Source: Triticum aestivum
Lineage: Eukaryota; Streptophyta; Magnoliopsida; Poales; Poaceae
Assembly: GCF_018294505.1 (NCBI RefSeq)
Contig: NC_057813.1
Span: forward strand, 321,763,955-321,827,954
Reading direction: 5' to 3'
DNA: 64,000 bases
Shown here: one piece after another, positions 48,765 through 59,616 of the stretch
Numbering within the stretch: position 1 is the first letter of the stretch
Layout of the letters: the number at the start of each line of letters is the position of its first letter
Program-made: the position numbers and the translations under genes
Notes under the pieces: model-generated
Told to the model about the DNA's origin: nothing
What the model saw: only the letters and a program-made list of their open reading frames with translations
Database searches by the model: none

Positions 48765-51681
48765 TGTAGCGACCCAACCCGAATGGATCGAATCTCTGTG
48801 CTTAAGTGTCATCCCTGGATCGGTATGCTGATACACACAGTACTCGAGGATTTATAACAGAGGTAAATCACATGTATAAAGTAACGTAAATACTATTACC
48901 TCAAATCCAAATAGCGGAAGTAACAAGGTTGTGGATTCCCATCAACACCAATGGCAAAGTTGAGTGTAGAAACCGTAACCCTAACGTATCACTTACTCAT
49001 CGTAACATCCTGCAACATGAGACGTTGCAGCCATGTAGGTCAGTACATTGAATGTACTGGCAAATTCACACCATAGAGCAATGATGAATAAAGGCTATCA
49101 CTACATGCATATTTGGCTGGTGGAGGCTCTATGGTTATAATCTTTTTGCGAAAAGCCAATTTTTCCCTACTTCAAAGGAATAAAATTTTATTTACTATCA
49201 TGGTGGTTGTTAAACATTGAGAATGGTTGACAACATTCTCAATCCCAATTAAGTAACATCATCATTAAAACCCAACAATATTAATTGTAGTAACATGATG
49301 AGATCAACATGATAATCCAAGAACTAGATACTCAAGATGTCCATAACCGAGGACTTGGCTAATCATGATTAGTTTGTACACTCTGCAGAGGTTTGCGCAC
49401 TTTTCCCCACAAGACTCGATCGCCTCCGTTGGATTTCTCGCACTACATGGTGTTTGAGAAACGGATGACCGAGACATAGTCTTTCAGAAGCGCTAGCACC
49501 TTACGATGTGATAGACCGTACCAACCTACATCCCCTACATCTGCTAGTCTACCACTGTAAGAGTTCGCACGACTTAGTCAACTATGCTAGAGCCCATAGT
49601 AGCATGTGGCTGCACACAGAAGTTTCTAGCATGAATAATCTTATGATCCCTTTGAGCCTGGGTGGCGGTCCGAAGAAAAACAGGCAAATCCTGGAAACCA
49701 GGTACCTCAATCCACCCAGATGTGTATTAATGTTGCCACCTTAAATAAACCATTAATTATCAATCTCACAGCTGTCATGGAAAATCACTCACCCAATCCA
49801 CGTCTACTTGCATAGCATGGAAAAATAAGCAAACGTAGAAGTAACTCCCAAGGGTTTGATAATAAAACAGATAATAGGTACTACCTCAATCTACTTCCCG
49901 AAACCCACAATTTAATTAGATCTAAATCATGCAATGTTTGAGGATTGATCTAATGCATAAAAACTGGGTATGAAAAGGGATATGATCAAAGTGTGAACTT
50001 GGTTGTACTGTTGATGAAGATGATTCGCACTCAATTCCTGATAGTTCTATTCATCTCACTCCGTTCAATCTATCGTAAGCAAGCAATAGTAACCACACAT
50101 AAGCAATCACTCAAAAGATCAGAGAGAACGAAGAAAACAAATCGGAAAACATCAAAACCAACCAAATAATTGTTGCAGCATAAAACAATTTCTAACAGTA
50201 CCAAAACTGTGTGAATTTGGCCTTATCAGGAAGTTTATGTCAAGAGATTCGTTTCGCAAAAGAATCAACTAAATCGGAGTTACGAAACTCAAGTTACAGA
50301 CGAAACAAGATTGAATACTAATCTGAACCAAACTCAATTTTTAAATTGTCAAAAACATGTTTAAGTTGTTTATCTGGATAGAGGGGATCATAACGAAGAA
50401 GTGAACGATGGTTTCGTTGGATTCCGACTAACGAACAAAAAGTAGTGATTGTTTTAAGAACAGGGACTAATCTATAAATAAAATATTCACAGACGGGTCC
50501 CTGGCCGAAATAAACAGAAATTAGAAAGGCTAAATAACGAACGTTCGTTTATAAGATCTAAACAGTGGACGTTCGCTGTTTACTAAAACCTAAAAAAATA
50601 CAGGTCTAGTCTAGGGTTTAAGAAAAATGGAACCTAAAAGAAAAACCGATCAGACCGGGGCGGTTTTATACCGGTTAGCAGCGGTTTTCGACGAAGAACC
50701 GGCGACGGCGGTTACTCCGGCGAAACGAGACGGCGGTGGCGGCTCGGGTCCGGCCGGGGCAGCANNNNNNNNNNNNNNNNNNNNNNNNNNNNNNNNNNNN
50801 NNNNNNNNNNNNNNNNNNNNNNNNNNNNNNNNNNNNNNNNNNNNNNNNNNNNNNNNNNNNNNNNNNNNNNNNNNNNNNNNNNNNNNNNNNNNNNNNNNNN
50901 NNNNNNNNNNNNNNNNNGGTGAGATGGGTGGTAGCTGCGGCGGTGGTGCAGCGCGGCGGCAGCGGCAGTTGGCATCGGCGGCGGCGGCAACCGATGGCGG
51001 CGGTGGCGGATCCGGCGAGGGGCGGTAGTGGCGGCGAAAATGGGACCCAGGGGCCCCGGGGTGGCCTTTTATAGAGGGCAGGAGAGGGCGATGGCGTGGG
51101 GAAGGGGGCACGGTGGCCGGGGCGGACACAGCGGCGGCAACGATGCCGTGGCGGCTCGAGACTTCGTCCCGAGCTCGGGGACGAGCGGCGCGGGCGACGT
51201 GGGCTGGCTGGGCCGTGGCCTGGCTGGCTAGCTGGGCCGGCCCAGTCGGCGGAAGTTTTTTTATTAAACAGACAAATAAAATAAAAACAAATGAAATAGA
51301 AATATTATATAGGCATATAATATGTCAAAATTTTCAGAAAAAGATTTCCTACAAGCTGAACATTTTTCTAGAGTCAAATACAATACACACAAATTCAAAT
51401 AAAGCAAAGAGTGCTTCTGCTCTAGTAAACTCTAGTGAAAAAATTTTAAAAATACCAAAATTAATTCAAATTTATTTCTCTCCAATTTTTTGATGTAGGG
51501 AATCATGTTGCCCTATTTTCCATATATTTAAATTTTTGGAGAAAAATAATTTGAATAAAACTCAAATAACTCCAAATTGAAAATAAATTCAAAAGAACTT
51601 TGAATTTAATTCTTTGAAACTCCCAACTCATATTTCATATGTTTTGAAGAAGTCATTTTATCTTCGCTCGTGAAAATCATT
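48765..51681 (-). repeat. 5' LTR of the long-LTR element, incomplete at a gap
   Basis: Matches 42031-44852 of the 3' LTR, so about 305 bp at its 5' end are hidden by the gap at 51682. A second gap (50764-50917) falls in the GC-rich island. Confidence 0.9.
50764..50917. other. Assembly gap (154 N) in the GC-rich island
   Basis: The matching stretch in the other LTR (about 44034-44090) is only some 60 bp, so the gap is larger than expected, or this LTR carries an insertion. Confidence 0.95.
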
Positions 51682-51781
51682 NNNNNNNNNNNNNNNNNNN
51701 NNNNNNNNNNNNNNNNNNNNNNNNNNNNNNNNNNNNNNNNNNNNNNNNNNNNNNNNNNNNNNNNNNNNNNNNNNNNNNNNN
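51682..51781. other. Assembly gap of exactly 100 N
   Basis: A round placeholder of unknown true size. It hides the end of the long LTR, the target duplication and part of the host element's gag. Confidence 0.95.
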
Positions 51782-51900
51782 GCTGTTGCTGTTGCTGTTG
51801 TTGTTGCTGTTGCTATTGTTGTTGCTGTTGCTGTTGCTGTTGTTGGTGTTGGTGTTGGTGTTGGTGTTGGTGTTGGTGTTGCTGTTGCTGTTGCTGTTGC

Positions 51901-51932
<32 letters not shown>
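51782..51932. repeat. GTT/GCT/GGT triplet repeat inside gag
   Basis: About 150 bp of GTTGCT, GTTGGT and GTTGTT units. On the minus strand, in the gag frame, this reads as runs of Thr, Ala and Pro. The plus-strand sister gag has only a short ACAACAACAACACC here (about 25066), so the repeat expanded in this copy. Confidence 0.9.
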
Positions 51933-51934
<2 letters not shown>

Positions 51935-52614
51935 CGCGGACGCGGGTGCTGAGATTTTCCGGCCTCAGCGAAGACGATCAAACTCTGAATGGTGGCTCTC
52001 CACTCGTCCAGTTGATCAGCCGTTGGTGGAAATCTTAGCAGGAGTTGGGCCCGCGCCATAGGTTTTGAAGTGGTGCTTGGCATAGACGACGAGGTAGATT
52101 GCGACGTCGCTTGACTCCTGGTAACACCAGCAGGAGCATTGCCGCGTTCGTGCCGTCGCGAGCCGGTCACCAAGGCGGTTGGGTTACGAGTGGAGCGCGC
52201 TCAGGGATCGGTAACCCTGTTTGGCAGTCTGCATTGGTCTAGGCATGGTGTGTCTCTAGCAACCGCACCCGTGGCAGGGGCTATTGGAGGATCACGACTC
52301 ACGCTAGAGCGGGTGTTGTCACTACGGTTGCGTCCACTAGCACGGTGGGGTGGTGGGGACTGAACGTTCCCACCATCCGCGCCTTGTGGATTATGGCCGT
52401 CGGGATGTTGTTGACGACGCTCTCCCTTGGCGTCTTCCGCTCCAACCTCGACCACAGGGGACACAACGACAGCGCCGCCCGCGCTGGTCGTGTCACCTAT
52501 GGCACCTGCCTCACCTAATGCCGCCGTAGCGCCTACGACGTCAGCGCCTACATGCGAGGGGGCCTTCGAAGTGGAAGGATGAGCTGCTGGGCCGGTCTTC
52601 TTCTTGGGCGCCAT
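51933..52614 (-). pseudogene. Gag, first piece of the minus-strand Tat-like element
   Basis: ATG at 52614 starts MAPKKKTGPAAHPSTSKAPS, as in the plus copy. A frame change near 52200 leads to PTADQLDEWRATIQSLIVFA (about 52050-51990) and then into the triplet repeat. It is the N-terminal region of Gag. Confidence 0.82.
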
Positions 52615-52670
52615 GGTTGAAAATGATTATGATCAACACGTTGTTCACAACCTCGGGTTCGCGCAAGCGC

Positions 52671-52691
52671 CTCCCCCTTCTTGGCGCACCA
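52671..52691 (-). other. Primer-binding site of the minus-strand Tat-like element
   Basis: Minus strand TGGTGCGCCAAGAAGGGGGA, close to the plus copy's site but with two changed bases in the middle. Confidence 0.75.
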
Positions 52692-52695
52692 AACA

Positions 52696-53463
52696 TGTCG
52701 TGGAGGAACACGATCACCTATGGGGCCACTGGCCCCTTGTGGTTCGACAAGGGGAAGATCACATTGCACAAAGAGCGGAGGCCATGGAGCAAAATGACGA
52801 TGGTGAAGCTAGTGGTTTTTACCCAGGTTTAGGCTGTCATGAGGCGTAAAACCCTACTCCTGCTTTGGTGGATTTGATGGAGGAACCCATTGAACAGTGC
52901 AACGCTCAAGCCCGGCAAGGTGACCTCGTGGAGAGCAGCTACACGCGTACAAGTATGAAAGGGTCCGGATCCTTTGCTAGGTTGCCTTGGACCGCCTTTT
53001 ATAGCTTAAGGGGTGACCACAGTGGCAAAATAGTCTTTATCTCATGATTAGATAGCTAACAGTGCTATCATACCTAACTCTAGCAGTTAGGACAAAGTGC
53101 ATTAAATGCACTGCTAGGTTTCATGCTGAGGTTGCAGCCCGACAAGCCTGTCGTGCCGCTTAATTATCTTTTGTTTATCTGCTTAACACGCCTCTGGACG
53201 GGTGTCATAAAAAGGTAGTCTGTCCTCCAAATGGTTGCCACATGCCTAGTGGAAGCCACTTAATCACTTGAGGGCTCGACAGTGCACTGATAAGTGATTT
53301 GAGTTGTGATGCGGTCGAGCGATGGAGCGGTGGAACCTTGGCGGGGAGATCCGCCCTTGGCGGACCTGGCAAGCCTGCTGGGGAAATCCTGGACTTGTCC
53401 TTGGGGCGGCCTCGACCTGGCCAGGCTCTCCTGCCCGGCAAAGGAGGCTTTCCCAAGGTGACA
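52696..53463 (-). repeat. 5' LTR of the minus-strand Tat-like element
   Basis: 768 bp, TGTCACCTTGGG...CACGACA on the minus strand, homologous to 23527-24286. TATA box CTATAAAAGG on the minus strand at about 53004-52995. Confidence 0.88.
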
Positions 53464-54627
53464 TCCTACTACCTTGTCTTGTCTTGGTCTTCTTGATCCA
53501 CTCTTTGATCTCTCAAAGAGTTGCTTCTCTGCTTGGTCTCGTGTTGCATGCTGGTGTAGTTATTTGATGCCAAGACGCCTGGGTATAAGTCAGGGCAAGG
53601 AACATAAATGTTTGTTGCACCGACAACTGTTATATGTGGCTGCATGTTATGTATGATGTCTAGCTTGTATTGCTTTTAATTTTGTTGAATTCCATCTGCT
53701 TACTTCACACATTATACTTGTGAATAAGACATGCGTTCATGTTTCTAGAACATATAGTATCTGTCTATCACACCATATTCTTACATCAAAGTACTACTGT
53801 TGTGTAACCTGCAACAATCACTTATCATAAGACACGTTTAACATGGGAGTGTGATATAGGTTACATCTCGCATTCTTTTCTAGCTTGTACTACTTCTAAT
53901 TTGTTGAAATGGCACTTATGGTGAGACAATTTTAACTTGGTAAAGTGATATTCGTTGCATCTTTCATATGGTGTCTAGTTTTCATTGCTTCTAATTTTTT
54001 GAAATGACTTCTGCTTATTTTACACATCATAGCTGTGAATATGCAATGTTGTCCTTTTTTCTTACACATTCAATCGTCCTATAATGCGGTTGCCTTGCAT
54101 TAGAGTAGTGCTCGTCAGCATCCTGCATCAATGAGTTATGAAAAGCGATTTTTTTACATTTTTCTCGTGGGTCTTACTTGACAAGGCAATAAAATTAAGT
54201 AATAGGAAGGAAAAAATTAAGGCAGGGACTGATGGCGGTCTTCTGGAGAAACCGACATCCCAAGTGCTTTCTCTAGCTAGGTAGTATGATATTGTCTTGC
54301 ATGTTGCATAAGGTGTCTAGCTTGTATCGCTTGTAATTTGATTAAATTACTTATGCTTAGTTTACAAAAATAGTTGTGAATATGCCATGCCGTCCTCTTT
54401 TTCATACATATTCCATCCTCGTATCATGTGTTTACTTTACATCAGAGTAGTTATTGTCAGTATCATGCATGAACGAGTTCTGAAGAGTGAATTTTATTGC
54501 TTTTTCTTGTCGGTTTTACTTGACAATGCAAAATCATTAAAGTGGAAGGAAATTAGCAAGGCAGATGATAATGGTGCTCCTTCCGACCAATTAAAATGGA
54601 GGGCCTCTACAGATTCTACTCTGCCAT
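53464..54627. repeat. Duplicated leader blocks of the PttA/En/Spm-like gene, left part
   Basis: After about 150 bp of unassigned sequence, blocks repeat with phrases such as TTCTAATTTGTTGAAAT, ACACATCATAGTTGTGAATA and TTACTTGACAA. The block anchor TTACTTGACAA recurs at about 54170 and 54512, about 340 bp apart. The second block ends in a decayed version of the first exon of the downstream gene (LKWKEISKADDNGAPSDQ). No block here is fully coding. Confidence 0.65.
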
Positions 54628-56203
54628 TCTCGCTACCTCTTGAGCACTGCGTTGGTTTTCCCTTGAATAGGAAAGGGTGATGCAACAAAGTAGCGTAAGT
54701 ATTTCCCTCAGTTTGAGAACCAAGGTATCAATACAGTAGGAGGCTCCACGCAAGTCCCTCGTACCTACACAAACAAACAAGAACCTCGCAACCAACACGA
54801 TAAAGGGGTTGTCAATCCCTTCACAGCCACTTGCGAAAGTGAGATCTGATAGAGATAATAAGATAAGATAAATATTTTTGGTATTTTTATGATATAGATT
54901 GAAAAGTAAAGATTGCAAAATAAAGTAGATTGGAAACTTATATGATGGAAAATAGACCCGGGGGCCATAGGTGAAATAATGGCTTCTCTGAAGATAGCAT
55001 AAGTATTACGGTGCGTGAACAAATTACTATCGAGCAATTGATAGAAAAGTGCATAGTTATGATAATATCTAGGCATGATCATGTATATAGGCACCACGTC
55101 CACGACAAGTAGACCGACTCCTGCCTGCATCTACTACTATTACTCCACACATCGACCGCTATCCAGCATGCATCTAGAGTATTAAGTTCATAAGAACAGA
55201 GTAACACATTAGGCAAGATGACATGATGTAGAGGGATAAACTCAAGCAATATGATATAAACCCCATCTTTTTATCCTCGATGGCAACAATACAATACGTG
55301 CCTTGCTGCCCCTGCTGTCACTAGGAAAGGACACCGCAAGATTGAACCCAAAACTAAGCACTTCTCCCATTGCAAGAAAGATCAATGTAGTAGGCCAAAC
55401 CAAACTGATAATTCGAAGAGACTTCCAAAGATAACCAATCATACATAAAAGAATTCATAGGAGATTCAAATATTTCTCATAGATAAACTTGATCATAAAC
55501 CCACAATTCATCGGATCTCGACAAACACACCGCAAAAAGAGTTACATCAAATAGATCTCCAAGAAGATCGAGGAGAACATTGTATTGAGATTCAAAGAGA
55601 GAGAAGAGGCCATCTAGCTAATAACTATGGACCCGAAGGTCTGTGGTAAACTACTCACAACTCATCGGAGAGTTATGGTGTTGATGTAGAAGCCCTCCGT
55701 GATCGATTCCCCCTCCAGCGGAGCACCGAAAAAGGCCCCAAGATGGGATCTCACGGGTACAGAAGGTTGCGGCGGTGGAAGTAGGGCTTCGTGGTGCTCC
55801 TGGATGTTTTCGGGGTACATAAGTATATATAGGCGAAGGAAGTTGGTCAGGGGAGCCACGAGGGGCCCACGAGGGTGGGGGGCACGCCCACCCCCCTAGG
55901 GAGCGCCCTGGACCCTCGTGGCCGCCTTGGTTGCTTCTTGACGTCCACTCCAAGTCTCCTGGATTGCGTTTGTTCCAAAAAGATCTCTCCCGAAGGTTTC
56001 ATTCTGTTTGGACTCCGTTTGATATTCCTTTTCTTCGAAACACTGAAATAGGCAAAAAAAACAGCAATTTGGGCTGGGCCTCCGGTTAACAGGTTAGTCC
56101 CAAAAATGATATAAAAGTGTATAGTAAAGCCCATAAACATCCGAAACGGGTAATATAATGGCATGGAACAATCAAAAATTATAGATACGTTGGAGACGTA
56201 TCA
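54628..56203 (-). repeat. Solo LTR-like repeat, copy 2 (about 1.58 kb)
   Basis: Same family and orientation as 20812-22335. It is flanked by the exact duplication GCCAT (54623-54627 and 56204-56208). On the minus strand it begins TGATACGTCTCC and ends GGTAGCGAGA, so the usual CA end is GA here. A second TG..CA-like pair (54678-56203) lies 50 bp inside, but it has no target duplication. It splits a decayed exon-like block of the PttA-type gene. Confidence 0.75.
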
Positions 56204-57091
56204 GCCATCCCCCAACAAGATTTGCAAGACAACACATGCATAGACACTCAATGTAGCTGTGTTGACGATGAGCACGTCTCCCCTAGTCCACCATCACAGG
56301 TGCTGCCTCTAACTTGGCGCTGTTATATGTGGTTGCATGTATTACTTCTACTTTTGTTGAATTCCATCCGTTTACTTTAAACATTATACTTGTGAATAAG
56401 ACACGTATTCATGTTTCTAGAACATACAATATTTGTCTATCACACCATGTTCTTACATGAAAGTACTACTATTGTGTAACCTACAACAATCACTTATCAT
56501 AAGACACGTTTAACTTGGGAGTCTGATATAGGTTACATCTCGGATCATTTTCTAACTTGTACTACTAATTTGTTGAAATGGCACTAATGACGAGACAGTT
56601 TTAACTTGGTAGAGTGATATTCGTTGCATCTTACATATGGTGTCTAGGTTTCATTGCTTCTAATTTGTTGAAATGCCTTCTGCCTAGTTTACACATCATA
56701 GTTGTGAATATGCAATGACACTAATGACGAGAGACCTTTAACTTCGTAGTGTGATGTCGTTTGCATCTTGCATATGATTTATTTCTTGTACTGCTTCACA
56801 TTTGTTTAAATGCAATTTATGACGAGACACTGTTAACTTGGTAGAGCGATATTTGTAGCATCTTTCATATGGTGTCTACCTTCCATTGCATTGCTTCTAA
56901 TTTATTGAAATGCCTTCTTCTTAGTGTACACATCATAGGTCTGATTATCTCATGCCGTCCTATTTTTCGTACATATTACATCCTCCTATCATGCGGTTGT
57001 CTAACATCAAAGTTCAGATCATATGTATCATGCATCAATTTGTTCTGAAGAACCAAAATTTTATTCCTTCTTCTTGTCGGCTTGACTTGAC
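56204..57091. repeat. Duplicated leader blocks of the PttA/En/Spm-like gene, right part
   Basis: Continues the block pattern of 53600-54627. Similar phrases recur at about 56340, 56560, 56740 and 56900, leading to the ATG at 57092. Copies are clearly diverged. Confidence 0.65.
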
Positions 57092-58475
57092 ATGGCAAAG
57101 AGAAAGAGGAAGGAACACATAATGGTAGGGGATGGTGTTAGTACTCAGGACACATGGAAATGGAAGTAGAAGAATTATGCAGATTTTACTGGTACTGATG
57201 GTGCAATAGAAGGTCGAAGTCCACCGAATAATTGTACAAACATAGTATCCCCTGCTACACTAGCTACAAAACAATCCAAGCACAAACGAATAGTTGTCCC
57301 CAAACAAGCAACGACCGCCCTAGTTGTTGCAACACCTTCTTCCATAGTACCAACATTTGCACGAGTTACTCATTCTGCAACTCTGCTAGCGGCAAGTTCC
57401 CAAGCTCCCTTGCCACCTGACACTACTTCTAAAGCACTCTTGACACAAGACGAGTTGGCAAGATCAGATGAACCTTGTGAGATTCAACAACAAGAAGGTA
57501 GTTGCTCGAGTCAAGTTACAATTGGATGCTTATTTATATATAGTCTCACAATTTGACGTACACTAACACTTCCCATGTCCGTTGTTGAACTAGCACCTAG
57601 GCGCAAGAGGAAACATACATCAGGGATAATGATCGACAGGTTAACTAAATCTAGAGGAGGGAGAATGGAGATCCGTTTTGAGGCAGGTTTTAAAAGGCCA
57701 CGTGATGCTACAGAGTCATCCAAGTTAGTATAAGAGGTAGCTGTTGCCGTTAGCTGTCATGCACGTATCCTCCCAACATGGATTTAGTATAGGAATGACA
57801 AAGACGTAACCTAGTTTAACACCTTCCTTCAACATTTATCTATATGTATGGTTATGTATGGAAATTAGTAATATCATCTTGCTATGTTCCATACTTTCTA
57901 GGTTGCTGGTAATGAGACTCCCATAATTTTTAACAGATGAGGTTCAATTTGGATAGCCAAGATGATGCAACCAGAGAAGCATGCACCCATGTTTTAAAGT
58001 CTGTTATGCGACAATATTGGTATGACTTGAGGAAAACTCACTTTGAAGGCAAGGCTAACAGTAAACTTGCCCAAACATCTCCATTGGAAAATATATCGGA
58101 TGAAGACTGGAGCGGCCTTGTTAAACACTGGTCTGATCCAAAGTATCACGTATGTTATATATATGTGATCAGATCACATGTTGAACTCCTATTTACGCAT
58201 GTGCCTCCCAAATCCCTCTTCTTGTAGGTGAACTGTTCAAATAACAAGGCCAACCATACGATATTGAAATTCCAACAAACGACAAGATCTCATAGCTATA
58301 TTGCACACTGTGAGGCTCTTGTAACTAGCTGATGTTTCACTCTTTTCACTCTATGATGTTATCAGATCTATATTGACTTGTTCCAAATGCAAAGGAAAGC
58401 CCGCAAGGACCAAAAAGTACCTGAACCAAATGCTGTGGAAATCTTCAAGGACTGTCCAGCAAGACGAAGGGCATG
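57092..58475 (+). pseudogene. PttA/En/Spm-like plant transposase gene, decayed and cut by a retroelement
   Basis: Exons with matching phases can be drawn: 57092-57497, 57594-57805, 57937-58149 and 58366-58475. Exon 1 starts MAKRKRKEH and has one in-frame TAG (57167). Exon 2 starts PRRKRKHTSGIMIDRLTKSR and has two stops (57731, 57785). Exon 3 carries the family signature: TREACTHVLKSVMRQYWYD, HFEGKANSKLAQTSP and WSGLVKHWSDPKYH. Exon 4 reads QMQRKARKDQKVPEP and FKDCPARRRAC and is broken at 58476 by the LTR of a CRM-like element. The pattern fits the plant PttA/En/Spm family (En/Spm-associated or domesticated). The three stops show decay before or after that insertion. Confidence 0.8.
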
Positions 58476-59616
58476 TGTTGTAGGGTCAAACCCTAGAGGG
58501 GATCTTTTCAAACTTGGAGGGGAAAAGGAGGAAGAACACTCTAGAACACAAGGAACAAAACACTCAAACAAACCAAAATATCATATCCACTAGAGTAGCT
58601 ACAAGAACAATTCAAGGAAAATAGCACTAGGTAAGTTCTTCCCACTAGGTGAGGTCTTGATGATGATCTTATCCAAGAGGAGGCCTTGACAATCCAAAGG
58701 ATTCTTCCCTAGGTGGGGGCTTGATCTCCAAAGAGGAGGGGATACAAGGAGCAAAGCTCACAATGTTTTCTCTAATACTTTGCTATCCTCCCAAATGAAC
58801 TAGCAGATGAGTATATAAGGGCTAGGGACGAAGTTGGGGAAGGAAATGTTACAAAATACCAAAAAGTCCTTCACACGAGACCAAAACGGGGCAGGACGGG
58901 CACCCGGAGTCGGGGGGACCAGGCACCTGGGGTGGTCAGGGCCGGCGCTGGGCGAGAGGCCGGGAACCAGGGCCAAAGTGCCGGGCACCTGGGGCGGTGC
59001 TGGGCTGGCGCTGGGAGGTGGCCCAGGCACCCGGTGCCAAGGGGCCGGGCACTCAGTCGGGGCTGGAGTGGCGCTGGGAGGTGGCCCGGGCACCCGGTGC
59101 CAATGGGCCGGGCACCCGGTCAGGGCTAGCGTGGCCCAGGGGAGCAGCCGAGCACCCGGGCCCAAGAGGCCGGGCACTCGGGGGGGTGGCTGGGGCAAGG
59201 CCCAGGCCGGGGTCGGGCACCCGGGGCCAAGATGGCCGGGCACCCGGGGTGTCCAGGGGGTTTGACCCTCCCCGCGTCTTCGGGTCCGGGCACCCGAGGT
59301 CCTTCCTTCCGGGCACCCGGGGTGTCCAGGGACTTCTCTCCCTCGTTCTTCTCGACCTCTTCTTCCTTCTCTTGTTCCGTAGGTGCTTTGGGCCTTCGTC
59401 CTTGCTTCCTTACGATGATCTCCAATGTACCTAAGAACGTATAGTGTATCTCTTTGAGGTAGAATCCCATTCTGAAGTGAAACCGAACAAAACTCAAAGA
59501 GGAGAGAGTCAACCTCGTTCTCGATGGCGCATGCATGTGCTCTTGTCATTGGTCCTCTTGGTGCTTGCGATGGTGATGGAGTGTCGGCATGGGTAGTCGA
59601 GGGATGCTCCATATCA
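58476..59616 (-). repeat. 3' LTR of the second CRM-like element
   Basis: 1,141 bp; minus strand TGATATGGAGCATCC...CCCTACAACA. The ends resemble those of the first element but with ACAACA in place of CATCA. A TATA-like TTATATAC lies near 58811-58818 on the minus strand. Confidence 0.85.
58896..59320. repeat. Array of 12-bp dyads CCGGGCACCCGG
   Basis: At least four exact CCGGGCACCCGG units (starting near 59082, 59109, 59234 and 59309) and about nine variants such as CCGGGCACCTGG and TCGGGCACCCGG. The position in the LTR matches that of the CCGGACATCCGG array in the first element. On the element's own strand the centre reads TG. Confidence 0.9.

Larger units (their letters stand above)
42031..51681 (-). 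mobile_element. Non-autonomous Gypsy-type element with LTRs over 3 kb
   Basis: On the minus strand the LTR begins TGTAACATCCCAAAA and ends GGGTCGCTACA. The 5' LTR is 48765-51681 and beyond (cut by a gap); the 3' LTR is 42031-45157. A primer site TGGTATTAGAGCAC follows the 5' LTR. The 3.6 kb internal part has one Gag-like gene and no reverse transcriptase or integrase. The two LTRs look very similar over their shared length, with roughly a few percent difference by eye. The target duplication cannot be checked because the right junction is in the gap; the left flank is TACCT. Confidence 0.85.
32573..53463 (-). mobile_element. Second Tat-like Gypsy element on the minus strand, split by two insertions
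   Basis: Reading from the right: 5' LTR 53463-52696, primer site, gag 52614-51782, then (after a 3-kb-LTR element and a gap) gag 42030-41287, then (after the 470-bp-LTR element) gag 32999-32573. The gag pieces align in order with the plus-strand copy at 24375-26447. Homology ends near 32573, shortly after the block encoding CTPLT. There is no pol and no 3' LTR, so the element is truncated. The 5' flank after 53463 is TCCTA, with no partner found. Confidence 0.8.

Noticed and set aside
51670..52061. Plus-strand frames rich in Cys or Leu
   Set aside because: They are translations of the triplet repeat and the N run; the meaningful strand is minus (gag).
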